DNA from: Nitrospina sp.
GTDB lineage: Bacteria > Nitrospinota > Nitrospinia > Nitrospinales > Nitrospinaceae
Reading direction: 5' to 3'
DNA: 6,088 nt
Assembly (NCBI GenBank): GCA_004357365.1
Contig: SMVT01000177.1
Span: 1 to 6,088, forward strand
The position numbers and the translations under genes are program-made. The notes beneath the pieces were generated by a model. That model ran no database searches and was not told the origin of the DNA. It worked only from the letters and a program-made list of their open reading frames with translations. The first letter of the stretch is position 1, and every line of letters begins with the position of its first letter. Shown here in pieces: positions 1 through 5,974 of the stretch.

Positions 1-89
1 GTGCCCGATCCAGCGATCTCGACGCCTACCAGCAGAGCTTTCAGCATGGTGGCGGGTTGCGCGCTTTTAGGAATTTGTTGCGTTTTCAT
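1..89 (-). CDS. N-terminal fragment of an unidentified protein, cut by the left edge
   Basis: An ATG at 89-87 opens a minus-strand frame with no stop to the window edge. Its 29 codons begin MKTQQIPKSAQPATMLKALL and continue VGVEIAGSG. A second in-frame ATG (codon 15, at 47-45) precedes the hydrophobic stretch LKALLVGVEIAG, which resembles a first beta-strand more than a signal peptide, because no charged-hydrophobic-cleavage pattern follows. The longer start is preferred because a TATAAT box lies just upstream. Neither start has a Shine-Dalgarno sequence. A stretch of the kind LLVGVE occurs near the N-terminus of some HflX-type GTPases, but this is too short to assign a function. It is transcribed in the same direction as all other genes here and is separated from the response regulator by about 300 bases. 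Confidence 0.5.
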   Translation of the reverse strand, partial: MKTQQIPKSAQPATMLKALLVGVEIAGSG

Positions 90-97
90 CTAATGAC

Positions 98-103
98 ATT
101 ATA
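98..103 (-). promoter_or_regulatory. Candidate -10 box (TATAAT) for the left-edge gene
   Basis: A perfect TATAAT on the minus strand ends 8 bases before the ATG at 89. No recognisable -35 hexamer lies 16-18 bases upstream, where the sequence is GC-rich (a GCCCCGGGGC palindrome at 117-126 and a CCCG/CGGG hairpin at 105-117). If used, transcription would begin near 91, almost at the start codon, giving an almost leaderless mRNA. It could be a chance match. Confidence 0.3.
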
Positions 104-162
104 TCCCGAAAGACGGGCCCCGGGGCTAAATTTGGGAAGCCGGGGTGGGGGATCGGTCAGGG

Positions 163-318
163 CTACACCGGCGGTTGGGGAAGCTCCTGTTTTCTAAGAA
201 GTTTTCCGTCCCACCGGTAGTCTTCGCGGACCGTCACCCCGCCCTTCCGGATACGGTACGGGGACAGCGGGATGACCTGGAGGTTTCTGTTATTCGGGTT
301 AATTATCCCGTACGGCGT
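163..318 (-). pseudogene. Possible degraded gene end or unrecognised small coding remnant
   Basis: The minus-strand frame is open from just after a TAA (321-319) to a TAG (165-163), 51 codons. Its translation includes LQVIPLSPYRI, then VTVREDYRWDGKLLRKQ, and ends ELPQPPV. The mix of charged and aromatic residues, without the Arg/Ser/Pro-rich look of shadow frames, suggests it was once coding. It has no ATG or TTG start; the only conventional option is an internal GTG that leaves about 25 codons. The adjacent frame just upstream ends in a plausible-looking EYINDKINAVRDN and stops at 301-299, so a frameshift between the two frames is conceivable. I do not recognise the family. It may be a chance open frame. 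Confidence 0.22.
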
Positions 319-393
319 TTATTTTATCGTTAATATATTCCAATCCCGGAAAAAAGGGAATGCGGAGGATGTCAAAACGAAGGAATAAAGGGG

Positions 394-783
394 TCAGTTT
401 TTGACGGTGGGATGCACCCGGTTTTTGATGGTTTCGAGCAGGGATTTGAAATCGATCGGTTTGATGAGATATTCCGCGGCCCCGGCTTTCAGGCATTCCT
501 CGCGGCTTTCTTCGCTGACCACGGCGGTGGTCATGATGACCACGATCTCCGGATGCTCCTGTCTGACTTTTTTGAGGACGTCGATGCCGTTCATTTTTGG
601 CATGCGTATGTCCAGCAGTATGCAATTCGGCTGAAAGCTGTCGATTTTATCCAGAGCTTCCAGGCCGTTGTGGGCGACGGCGACTGGATAATGGCACAAC
701 TCGAACAATTTGGTCAGGGTGAAACACATCTTCACCTCATCGTCGACCACCAGGATTTTAGGCGTGAACGCGGAATCCGTCAT
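394..783 (-). CDS. Single-domain response regulator (CheY-like receiver protein)
   Basis: This is a 129-residue stand-alone phosphoreceiver domain with no output domain, so it probably acts by protein-protein contact or as a phosphorelay shuttle in the cytoplasm. Visible landmarks are the acidic pair D14-D15 (LVVDDE), phospho-acceptor D58 in ILLDIRMPKMNG, the switch threonine T86 in IMTTA, and K108 in YLIKP, in the order and spacing of the REC family. The protein ends 20 residues after the KP motif, the usual length for a domain without an effector. The ATG at 783 is the natural start because the receiver fold begins at about residue 8; only a weak GAAAG lies upstream. It follows the methyltransferase-glycosyltransferase gene after 136 bases, so it may have its own promoter. 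The kinase at 4178-5344 is the obvious candidate partner in this window, but that pairing is inferred from proximity alone. Confidence 0.93.
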   Translation of the reverse strand: MTDSAFTPKILVVDDEVKMCFTLTKLFELCHYPVAVAHNGLEALDKIDSFQPNCILLDIRMPKMNGIDVLKKVRQEHPEIVVIMTTAVVSEESREECLKAGAAEYLIKPIDFKSLLETIKNRVHPTVKN

Positions 784-902
784 GACTTGCTTTCAGTATC
801 TAACCATTGGATTTCTTTAAATATAACGGATTCCTGGGAGATGCGCTACAAAATACTGTAAAAAAGTGGGTTGCGTATTTTGAATCGAGAAGGACCGGGG
901 CG

Positions 903-919
903 CGAAGCGGATGGCTTCG
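903..919 (-). other. Perfect 6-bp hairpin directly after the fusion-enzyme stop codon
   Basis: On the minus strand the sequence right after the TGA (922-920) is CGAAGC-CATCC-GCTTCG: six perfect base pairs around a five-base loop. No T-run follows, so it is not a standard intrinsic terminator. It could stabilise the 3' end or weakly pause RNA polymerase between the operon and the response regulator gene. Both functions are inferred. Confidence 0.35.
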
Positions 920-2452
920 TCAGGGGGTGTCGGGTTTGGGTTGTTTGGCCGCTGGCAACACAATATCTTTTCCGAACAACCGCCGGCCGAACAGGCGCAG
1001 AAATACTTTCAGATAATTGGGACCGGTTTTCGTCAGGTGGAAACTGGAAAACCCCATGTCCACCGACCGGTTGATCCAGGAGATCGGCACCTCCACCACA
1101 TCGTATCCCATCAACAGCGGTTGCAGGCCGGTTTCGGCGTTGGCCGCAAAATCGTCCGATTCCAGACGGAGTTTGCGGGCCACTTCCTGTTTCATCAGTT
1201 TGAGGTTGTTGGTCAGATCACGCAGGGGTTTCCGGAACAGGATGCGCGCCAGAATATGGAACGCCCGGTTCGCCAGGATTTTGGTGAAGGGGTAATTCAG
1301 GAGAACGCTGTCGCGCGAGAAGCGGCTGCCGATGGCCACGTCGGCGCCCTGATCGGCGGCCTCGAACAGGCCGGTCAACTCGGGCAGGATGTGCTGGAAA
1401 TCGCAGTCCATCAGCAGGATGTAATCCCCCTGGGCGGCGGCCAGCCCGTCGCGTAACGCCCGTCCCACGCCGTTGGGCATACTGCGCCGCACCAGTTTGA
1501 TGCGGGAATCCTCTTTGCCCAGCTGCTCGGCCACCGCCGCCGTTCGGTCGCAGCTGTTGTCATCGACCAGCACGATTTCGTGCAGGTAATCGTCGTAATA
1601 CCCACGCAGGCTGTGCACCAGTGGAACGATATTGGCCTCCTCGTTGTGACAGGGGACCACCACCGAGACGCGTCCCTTCAAACTGTCGTGGCAGGCCAGG
1701 TTGACCATCGGCTTTTCCCATCCTTCCGGTGCGGGGTTCCTGCCCCACAGGTACAGTTCGCCGGCAAAGTTTCGGATATACGGCATGTTTTCAAAAATCA
1801 GGCTGAGGTTCTGCATAGGCCACAGCAGAAATTTCGGCACCGGCGGAAACAGGAAGTCATACGGCAATATTCTAATTTCCGTAAACCCGATTTCCGAAAG
1901 GATGGACAGCATTTCAATGCGGTTGAATTGGGCGCGGCGCTTGGATTTTCTGAAAAAGAGAAACAGGCGCGCCAGGGTTTTCCGAAGCAGGTAATACGGG
2001 TTCCAGGGATTGGGCTCGAACAGCAGAAACTGGCCCCCCGGTTTCAACAGCTGTTTGACCGCCAGCAGAAACTGACCGTAGTTTTCTACCGGGAGCATGT
2101 GCCAGCCCACCACGTAATCGAACTGCCGGCCTTTGAAGTCTTCAGGCAGAGAGTTCACCAGCACCGGTTCTATGTTTTCCGGCAGGTCCTGTTGCTGGAG
2201 TTGTTCGTGGCATTGGGGATCGAATGTGGCGGCGCAGATGGGATTGCGGTGCTGGTTGACGGCGGAAAGCGCCCGGGTCCATTGGCCCTTGCCGCAACCC
2301 AGATCGAGAATGCTTTCGCCGGGAAGCAGATGAAACATGTGGCGCGCCATCTGGGCCCGCCATTTGAGCCGCAGGTCCAGGAAATAATCCCGGTGGTCCC
2401 AATAGTGGCACCGGGCCTGCTCGTTTTCCTTCAGCAGTGCGAGTAAATTCAT
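920..2452 (-). CDS. Bifunctional SAM-dependent methyltransferase / family 2 glycosyltransferase
   Basis: A 510-residue two-domain enzyme. Residues about 20-240 form a class I methyltransferase: motif I ILDLGCGKGQW (48-58), an acidic-to-hydrophobic strand FDYVVGWHML (111-120), and LLKPGGQFLLFEPNPWNPYY (135-154), as in methyltransferase types 11/12. Residues about 262-490 form a GT-A fold GT2 domain of the polyprenyl-phosphate sugar transferase (DPM1-like) type: VSVVVPCHNEEANI (262-275), VLVDDNSCDRT (294-304), the metal-binding D349-C-D351 followed by FQH, IGSRFSRDS (374-382) and a C-terminal GFSSF segment. No transmembrane helices follow the GT2 domain, so a soluble or peripheral membrane enzyme is likely. 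It probably transfers a sugar to a lipid or polyprenyl phosphate and methylates the same or a related product; the substrates are unknown. It starts 22 bases after the radical SAM stop, so the two are probably co-transcribed. The ATG at 2452 has only a weak GGA upstream. Confidence 0.9.
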   Translation of the reverse strand: MNLLALLKENEQARCHYWDHRDYFLDLRLKWRAQMARHMFHLLPGESILDLGCGKGQWTRALSAVNQHRNPICAATFDPQCHEQLQQQDLPENIEPVLVNSLPEDFKGRQFDYVVGWHMLPVENYGQFLLAVKQLLKPGGQFLLFEPNPWNPYYLLRKTLARLFLFFRKSKRRAQFNRIEMLSILSEIGFTEIRILPYDFLFPPVPKFLLWPMQNLSLIFENMPYIRNFAGELYLWGRNPAPEGWEKPMVNLACHDSLKGRVSVVVPCHNEEANIVPLVHSLRGYYDDYLHEIVLVDDNSCDRTAAVAEQLGKEDSRIKLVRRSMPNGVGRALRDGLAAAQGDYILLMDCDFQHILPELTGLFEAADQGADVAIGSRFSRDSVLLNYPFTKILANRAFHILARILFRKPLRDLTNNLKLMKQEVARKLRLESDDFAANAETGLQPLLMGYDVVEVPISWINRSVDMGFSSFHLTKTGPNYLKVFLRLFGRRLFGKDIVLPAAKQPKPDTP

Positions 2453-2474
2453 AAGGTCCGTTGCCCCGCAGGGA

Positions 2475-4016
2475 TCAGGCCGCGCGGAACACGTTCTTCA
2501 CGCGGGTTTTAACCACCGTAAACGCATCCTTGAGGGCGGACTTGGCCATCTTGTTGCTCTTGTTGCGTGCCGAATCGGAAGCCAAGTCGACCATCAACTC
2601 GAAAATTCTCCGCGGCTTTCTCAGAAAATAAAAAACGTAAAACAGTCCCTGGCCGAAAATCACCAGAAACGACAGTTCGTAGTCGCCGAACTTCGGGTTG
2701 TAGGAGGTTTTCTTCGCGCCGAAATCCTGAAAAGTGAACAGGCTCATCAGGTACTTGTCGTCCAGTTCGGTGATCACGCCGCTGGCCTGCAGTTCCCGGA
2801 ACGATTCGGTGTTGGGTTGCGGCGAGTAGGCGTTGAGGTTGACGTTGGTGAAGCCTTTCAACGCGCACTTGACCATGGCGCCGTAGGTTTTCAGGACGCT
2901 CCGGTAGGTGTCCTCCGGGAAACCGATGATGAAAAAACAGCCGACGTTAATTCCCGCCTGCATGGCATGGTCCGCGGACTGGTACATGTCGGGCAGGCTC
3001 ACTTTCTTTTTAATGGCCTTCAGGATGCGCGGATCACCCGACTCCGGAGCGAACGCGAATTCGTGGCATCCCGCCGCTTTCAGTTTCTGCGCGACTTCGG
3101 CATCGATCGACTCACTGCGGGTTCCCGATGGCATTTGAAAGGTGACATTCATGCCGCGTGCGACGACCTCGTCGCAGAAGTTGATGATCCAGTCCTTGCG
3201 CACGATGGCCGTCAGGTCCTCGAATTGAAAATCGGTGGTTCTGTGGAGTTTCTGGTAATGCTGCATTTCGTCGACCACGTCTTTGTAGTCGCGGGCGATC
3301 CATTCCGTAGTCCACATGTTGGGACTGGTGCAGAAGGTGCACTGGAACGGGCATCCGCGCGTCGCCAGCATCGGCATGAAGCGTCCCTGCGAGGCACCAT
3401 GCGGCTGGTTCACTTCATTATATTGATCGATGTCGAATAAATCCCACGCCGGCCAGGCGATGGAATCGATGTCCTTGATGCGCCGGTGCCGGGGGTTGAC
3501 CTGGAGGTTGCCCTCGGCGGTGCGAAAGGCCACGCCCGCTAATTCAGACAGTGGTAAATTTTGTTCCAGATGGGCGAGCAGGCGCACCACGATTTCCTCG
3601 CCTTCGCCCAGGACGACCGCATCCAGGGGCGCCTGCTGGAGTGACAACTCGGGAAAGCCGGTAACGTGTTCTCCGCCCATGATCAACTTCGCCTGCGGAA
3701 ACCGGTCGCGAATATCCTTTATCAGCTCCCGCACATACACCCAGTTGGACGTGAACATGCATCCCAGCGCGATGATTTCGGAATCCTGCGGAATGCGCTG
3801 CACCAGATCTTCCCGGTTCAGACCGCGCACCCGGATGCCTTTAAAGAAAAAAAAGTTGCGGGGAGCCGAGCCGGGTCCGTCCACCAGAGTGACCTCGTGT
3901 CCCGCTTCGCGCAGGGCGGCGGCGACATACGCCAGGCCGATCGGCGGCATGCTGATGGTGGATACGAAATTGGTCAGCGATACAAATTTGGAAGGTTCTA
4001 TCAGGCAGACTTTCAT
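2475..4016 (-). CDS. B12-binding-domain radical SAM protein
   Basis: A 513-residue enzyme of the cobalamin-binding radical SAM group. Residues 1 to about 155 form the Rossmann-like B12-binding domain: PPIGLAYVAAALREAGHEV (24-42), LIMGGEHVTGFPE (111-123) and VVLGEGEE (134-141). The radical SAM barrel follows, with the cluster-binding CxxxCxxC at C222, C226 and C229 (TRGCPFQCTFC), then FQFEDLTAI (263-271), APESGDPRIL (323-332) and FIIGFPEDT (362-370), all typical positions. The last 70 residues hold a hydrophobic stretch (447-465) and a basic tail, which may sit at the membrane. The DxHxxG cobalamin-ligand motif is absent from the N-terminal domain, as in many members. Known relatives methylate unactivated carbons or rearrange rings; this one's substrate cannot be named. 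It is the first gene of a probable operon with the methyltransferase-glycosyltransferase, suggesting a shared product. Oxygen sensitivity of the cluster is expected. The ATG at 4016 places the B12 domain at its normal N-terminal position. Confidence 0.92.
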   Translation of the reverse strand: MKVCLIEPSKFVSLTNFVSTISMPPIGLAYVAAALREAGHEVTLVDGPGSAPRNFFFFKGIRVRGLNREDLVQRIPQDSEIIALGCMFTSNWVYVRELIKDIRDRFPQAKLIMGGEHVTGFPELSLQQAPLDAVVLGEGEEIVVRLLAHLEQNLPLSELAGVAFRTAEGNLQVNPRHRRIKDIDSIAWPAWDLFDIDQYNEVNQPHGASQGRFMPMLATRGCPFQCTFCTSPNMWTTEWIARDYKDVVDEMQHYQKLHRTTDFQFEDLTAIVRKDWIINFCDEVVARGMNVTFQMPSGTRSESIDAEVAQKLKAAGCHEFAFAPESGDPRILKAIKKKVSLPDMYQSADHAMQAGINVGCFFIIGFPEDTYRSVLKTYGAMVKCALKGFTNVNLNAYSPQPNTESFRELQASGVITELDDKYLMSLFTFQDFGAKKTSYNPKFGDYELSFLVIFGQGLFYVFYFLRKPRRIFELMVDLASDSARNKSNKMAKSALKDAFTVVKTRVKNVFRAA

Positions 4017-4177
4017 AAATTGGGTCCAAGATATGTAAGGGGGCCATGGGATCAGACGTTATTAGGCTATATTTTAAGGGTAACATAGTTTTTTAAGGAG
4101 GCAATTGAAATACATTGAGGTCAAATGCCTTGAAAACTTTTGGGTTACGGGTAGGCCGGGGGGAGGATCTTGGAGGG
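4017..4177. promoter_or_regulatory. AT-rich leader upstream of the radical SAM operon
   Basis: This 161-base gap separates the kinase stop from the radical SAM start and probably contains the operon promoter. It is AT-rich between about 4035 and 4135. An eight-base direct repeat, CCTTAAAA on the minus strand, occurs at 4098-4091 and 4079-4072, 19 bases apart start to start. I found no convincing -35/-10 pair and no clear terminator for the kinase gene, so read-through from the kinase is possible. Confidence 0.3.
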
Positions 4178-5344
4178 TCAATGGGTTTTCAGCTGGCGTT
4201 CCGGGAGGCTGACAATGAATGTGGAACCCTGGTTGGGAACGCTTTGGGCGGTGATTGCGCCGTGGTGGTTTTCAATTATTCTGTAGCAGATCGCGGTTCC
4301 CATGCCGTTGCCTTCAAACTCGTCCTTGCCGCACAAACGCTGGAACGGCTTGAAGATTTTGGACAGGTATTTTTCGTTGAAACCGATGCCATTGTCCTGC
4401 ACGGTAATTTTCCACATGTTGCTTTGCTCGCAACGGCTGGACTTGATGTGGATGCAGGGGGGTTCCTCTTTTCTGTGAAATTTAATACCGTTGCTGATCA
4501 GGTTTTGAAACAACTGCCGCATCTGCACCCGGTCGGCCTCGACCGTAGGCAGGGAGTCCACACGCACCGTTCCCCGGTTTTCCCGGATACTGGGTTCGAG
4601 GTCGATCAGGACTTCGGATACCAAATCTTTCAGATTGACCTGTTCAAAGGGGTGGACTTGTCCCACTCGGGAAAACTGCAGCAAACTGTGGATCAGGCTC
4701 TCCATTTTGTCGACGGAGTTCTGGATTTTCGCCAGCCATTTGGACGCACCGGGGTTCTCGTTACCCAGGTTTAGAAATTTCTCGAGTTTATCGGAAAAGT
4801 AGCTGATTTTCCGTAACGGCTCCTGCAGGTCGTGGGAAGCCATGGCGGCAAACTGATTCAAGTCGGAGTTGCTGCGTTGCAGGTCCTTCACATATTGATT
4901 GAGGATGTCCTGAAATTTTTGGTAGTGGTTCAGCAGGGAAACCATTTTCAGTTGTGTACGGACGCGGATCAGCACTTCTTCCACCTGATACGGTTTTTGG
5001 ATATAATCCACGGCGCCGCATTCAAACCCTTTAATCGTATCTTCGTTCGAAGTGCGAGCCGTTAAAAATATAACGGGGATATTTTTCGTGAGGCTATCGG
5101 CTTTCAGCCGCTGACAGGTTTCAAAGCCGTTAAGTCCCGGCATCATAACGTCCAGGAGGATGAGGTCAGGCATGATTTTTGGGGCAATGTCGAGCGTCTC
5201 CGCCCCGGAAGTGCTCACCGCCATAACGAAACCCTCCTGACCCAGGGTTCGCTCTAAAATAGCGATGTTTTCAGGGCTATCGTCCACTATAAGGATTTTC
5301 ATTCCCTTGAGCGACGCATCGGCAATATTGCCGGGACTTTTCAT
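4178..5344 (-). CDS. Soluble hybrid histidine kinase with N-terminal receiver (REC-HisKA-HATPase)
   Basis: A 388-residue cytoplasmic kinase counted from the ATG at 5344; a TTG four codons upstream (5356) would give 392 residues, and numbering here uses that longer form. The receiver comes first: D25-D26 (LIVDDS), phospho-acceptor D69 in LILLDVMMPG, T99 in FLTA and K121 in IQKPY. A helical linker (about 130-168) leads to the HisKA domain with phospho-acceptor H175 in ASHDLQEPLRKI, a phytochrome-type H box. The ATPase has the N box QNLISNGIKFH (284-294), DNGIGF (321-326), FKPFQRL (336-342) and GNGMGTAIC (349-357), where threonine replaces the leucine usual after GxG. There is no transmembrane or PAS sensor domain, so input must come through the receiver, a partner protein or the linker. 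The ATG is preferred because the extra four residues add no domain sequence. A strong promoter lies just upstream. Neither start has a Shine-Dalgarno match. Confidence 0.92.
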   Translation of the reverse strand: MKSPGNIADASLKGMKILIVDDSPENIAILERTLGQEGFVMAVSTSGAETLDIAPKIMPDLILLDVMMPGLNGFETCQRLKADSLTKNIPVIFLTARTSNEDTIKGFECGAVDYIQKPYQVEEVLIRVRTQLKMVSLLNHYQKFQDILNQYVKDLQRSNSDLNQFAAMASHDLQEPLRKISYFSDKLEKFLNLGNENPGASKWLAKIQNSVDKMESLIHSLLQFSRVGQVHPFEQVNLKDLVSEVLIDLEPSIRENRGTVRVDSLPTVEADRVQMRQLFQNLISNGIKFHRKEEPPCIHIKSSRCEQSNMWKITVQDNGIGFNEKYLSKIFKPFQRLCGKDEFEGNGMGTAICYRIIENHHGAITAQSVPNQGSTFIVSLPERQLKTH

Positions 5345-5393
5345 GGTGTTAGGCAATTAGAAATGTTCAGTTTATCAATTTAAAGATTCTTTT

Positions 5394-5421
5394 ATTATAA
5401 CGCTGAACCGATTATTTTCAA
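5394..5421 (-). promoter_or_regulatory. Near-consensus sigma70-type promoter for the kinase gene
   Basis: On the minus strand TTGAAA (5421-5416, five of six consensus bases) is followed by a 16-base spacer and a perfect TATAAT (5399-5394). Transcription would begin near 5387, giving a leader of about 43 bases to the ATG at 5344. It lies in an AT-rich gap directly upstream of the kinase, which shows that the kinase can be transcribed independently of the TPR gene. Confidence 0.65.
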
Positions 5422-5502
5422 ACAAAAAATGGTCATACCGTAGATATTTTTACCTGATATATATAATAAGAGCTTTCTTTAAAATTTTCATGATTACCGG
5501 AA

Positions 5503-5883
5503 TCAGTGGTCGTTCGGGTTGGGGGGGACGCCGGAGACCGAGTCAAACTTTTTGTAAAGGCGTCTGAGTTTTGTGCGGGCCTTATCCTTGTTCTCCGAAT
5601 CGTTGCGCTCGGAGAACAGATTTCCCGCCTGCACCATATGGAAGATGGCCTGTCGCCCGTTTGGGGCTTTCTCGTAAAGGATCCCCAGATTGAAATGCGC
5701 TTCCGCCGACCGGGGGCTCAGCTTCAGGGTTTCATGAAACGCTTCCATGGCCCGGGGGAATTGCCCCCGCCGATCGTATTCCGCCGCCAACTCGAACCGC
5801 CATTGCGGATCGTCCGGTTCGCGCTCTACGCGGGCCTCATATTCCCTGATCTTGTTCGATCCAAATAGATTCCACAAAGACAT
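5503..5883 (-). CDS. Small TPR-repeat protein
   Basis: A 126-residue soluble protein with two tetratricopeptide repeats, about residues 26-58 (WRFELAAEYDRRGQFPRAME, then AFHETLKLSP) and 60-93 (AEAHFNLGILYEKAPNGRQA onward). Both show the TPR pattern of small residues at helix contacts and a proline ending the first repeat. A basic helix (KDKARTKLRRLYKKF, 99-113) and a Pro/Asn-rich tail follow. TPR proteins act as protein-binding scaffolds; the partner is unknown. There is no signal peptide, since the N-terminus MSLWNLFGSNKIREYEARVE is followed directly by charged residues, so it is probably cytoplasmic. Its start at 5883 has only a loose GAGTGAG upstream. The 146-base gap and promoter before the kinase argue against strict co-transcription. 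Confidence 0.88.
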   Translation of the reverse strand: MSLWNLFGSNKIREYEARVEREPDDPQWRFELAAEYDRRGQFPRAMEAFHETLKLSPRSAEAHFNLGILYEKAPNGRQAIFHMVQAGNLFSERNDSENKDKARTKLRRLYKKFDSVSGVPPNPNDH

Positions 5884-5922
5884 TCAGGATGCTCACTCGT
5901 TGGATAGGAGACTTTAGCGTAA

Positions 5923-5974
5923 CCGTGTCAGAGGAGGACACGGTGTCATACTTCGACAGGCTCAGCATGACACC
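5923..5974. repeat. Tandem hairpins resembling an interspersed palindromic repeat
   Basis: Two perfect inverted repeats overlap by two bases. CCGTGTC (5923-5929) pairs with GACACGG (5937-5943) around a seven-base loop. GGTGTCAT (5942-5949) pairs with ATGACACC (5967-5974) around a 17-base centre containing CTTCGACAGGCTCAG. Sequences of the type TGTCATGCTGAGCCTGTCGA recur as dispersed intergenic repeats in many bacterial genomes, as far as I recall, so this is probably one copy of a REP-like family. It lies right at the stop codon of the right-edge gene and could also act as a transcript-end structure, although no T-run follows. Confidence 0.6.

Larger units (their letters stand above)
90..393. 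other. 304-base stretch without a confident gene
   Basis: This lies between the response regulator stop and the left-edge gene. It holds a TATAAT box (98-103), short GC-rich palindromes (105-126) and, on the minus strand, a 51-codon open stretch ending in TAG that looks like a degraded gene end (163-318). No strong rho-independent terminator follows the response regulator: the only candidate near 348-361, TCCC and GGGA around a T-run, has a stem of four pairs. A 62-codon plus-strand frame (145-333) exists, but its composition is unconvincing. Confidence 0.6.

Noticed and set aside
145..333. Plus-strand frame of 62 codons in the left gap
   Set aside because: It has no ribosome site, no recognisable motif and an Arg-rich composition; the opposite strand reads more like protein.
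412..861. Plus-strand open frame of 149 codons
   Set aside because: It lies antisense to the response regulator, whose receiver motifs are all intact; its translation is His/Phe/Asp-rich and matches no family.
911..2446. Long plus-strand frames (911-1456 and 1580-2446)
   Set aside because: They are mirror frames of the methyltransferase-glycosyltransferase gene, arising from its codon bias, with no recognisable domains.
2817..4038. Plus-strand frames opposite the radical SAM gene (2817-3440 and 3430-4038)
   Set aside because: The minus-strand gene has the complete CxxxCxxC cluster motif and full-length domains; the opposite frames look low-information and lack motifs.
4095..4212. Plus-strand AAGGAGG (4095-4101) followed by a TTG at 4105 and 35 codons
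   Set aside because: It is the best Shine-Dalgarno-like match I noticed, but only three bases separate it from the TTG, the frame is short and glycine-rich, and it runs into the kinase 3' end antisense.
4115..4774. Plus-strand open frame of 219 codons
   Set aside because: It is antisense to the kinase ATPase domain, whose N, G1 and G2 boxes are clear on the minus strand.
5491..5505. Small hairpin TGATT/AATCA spanning the TPR stop codon, followed by AAAATTTT
   Set aside because: The stem has five AT-rich pairs and the T-run is short and offset, too weak to call a terminator.
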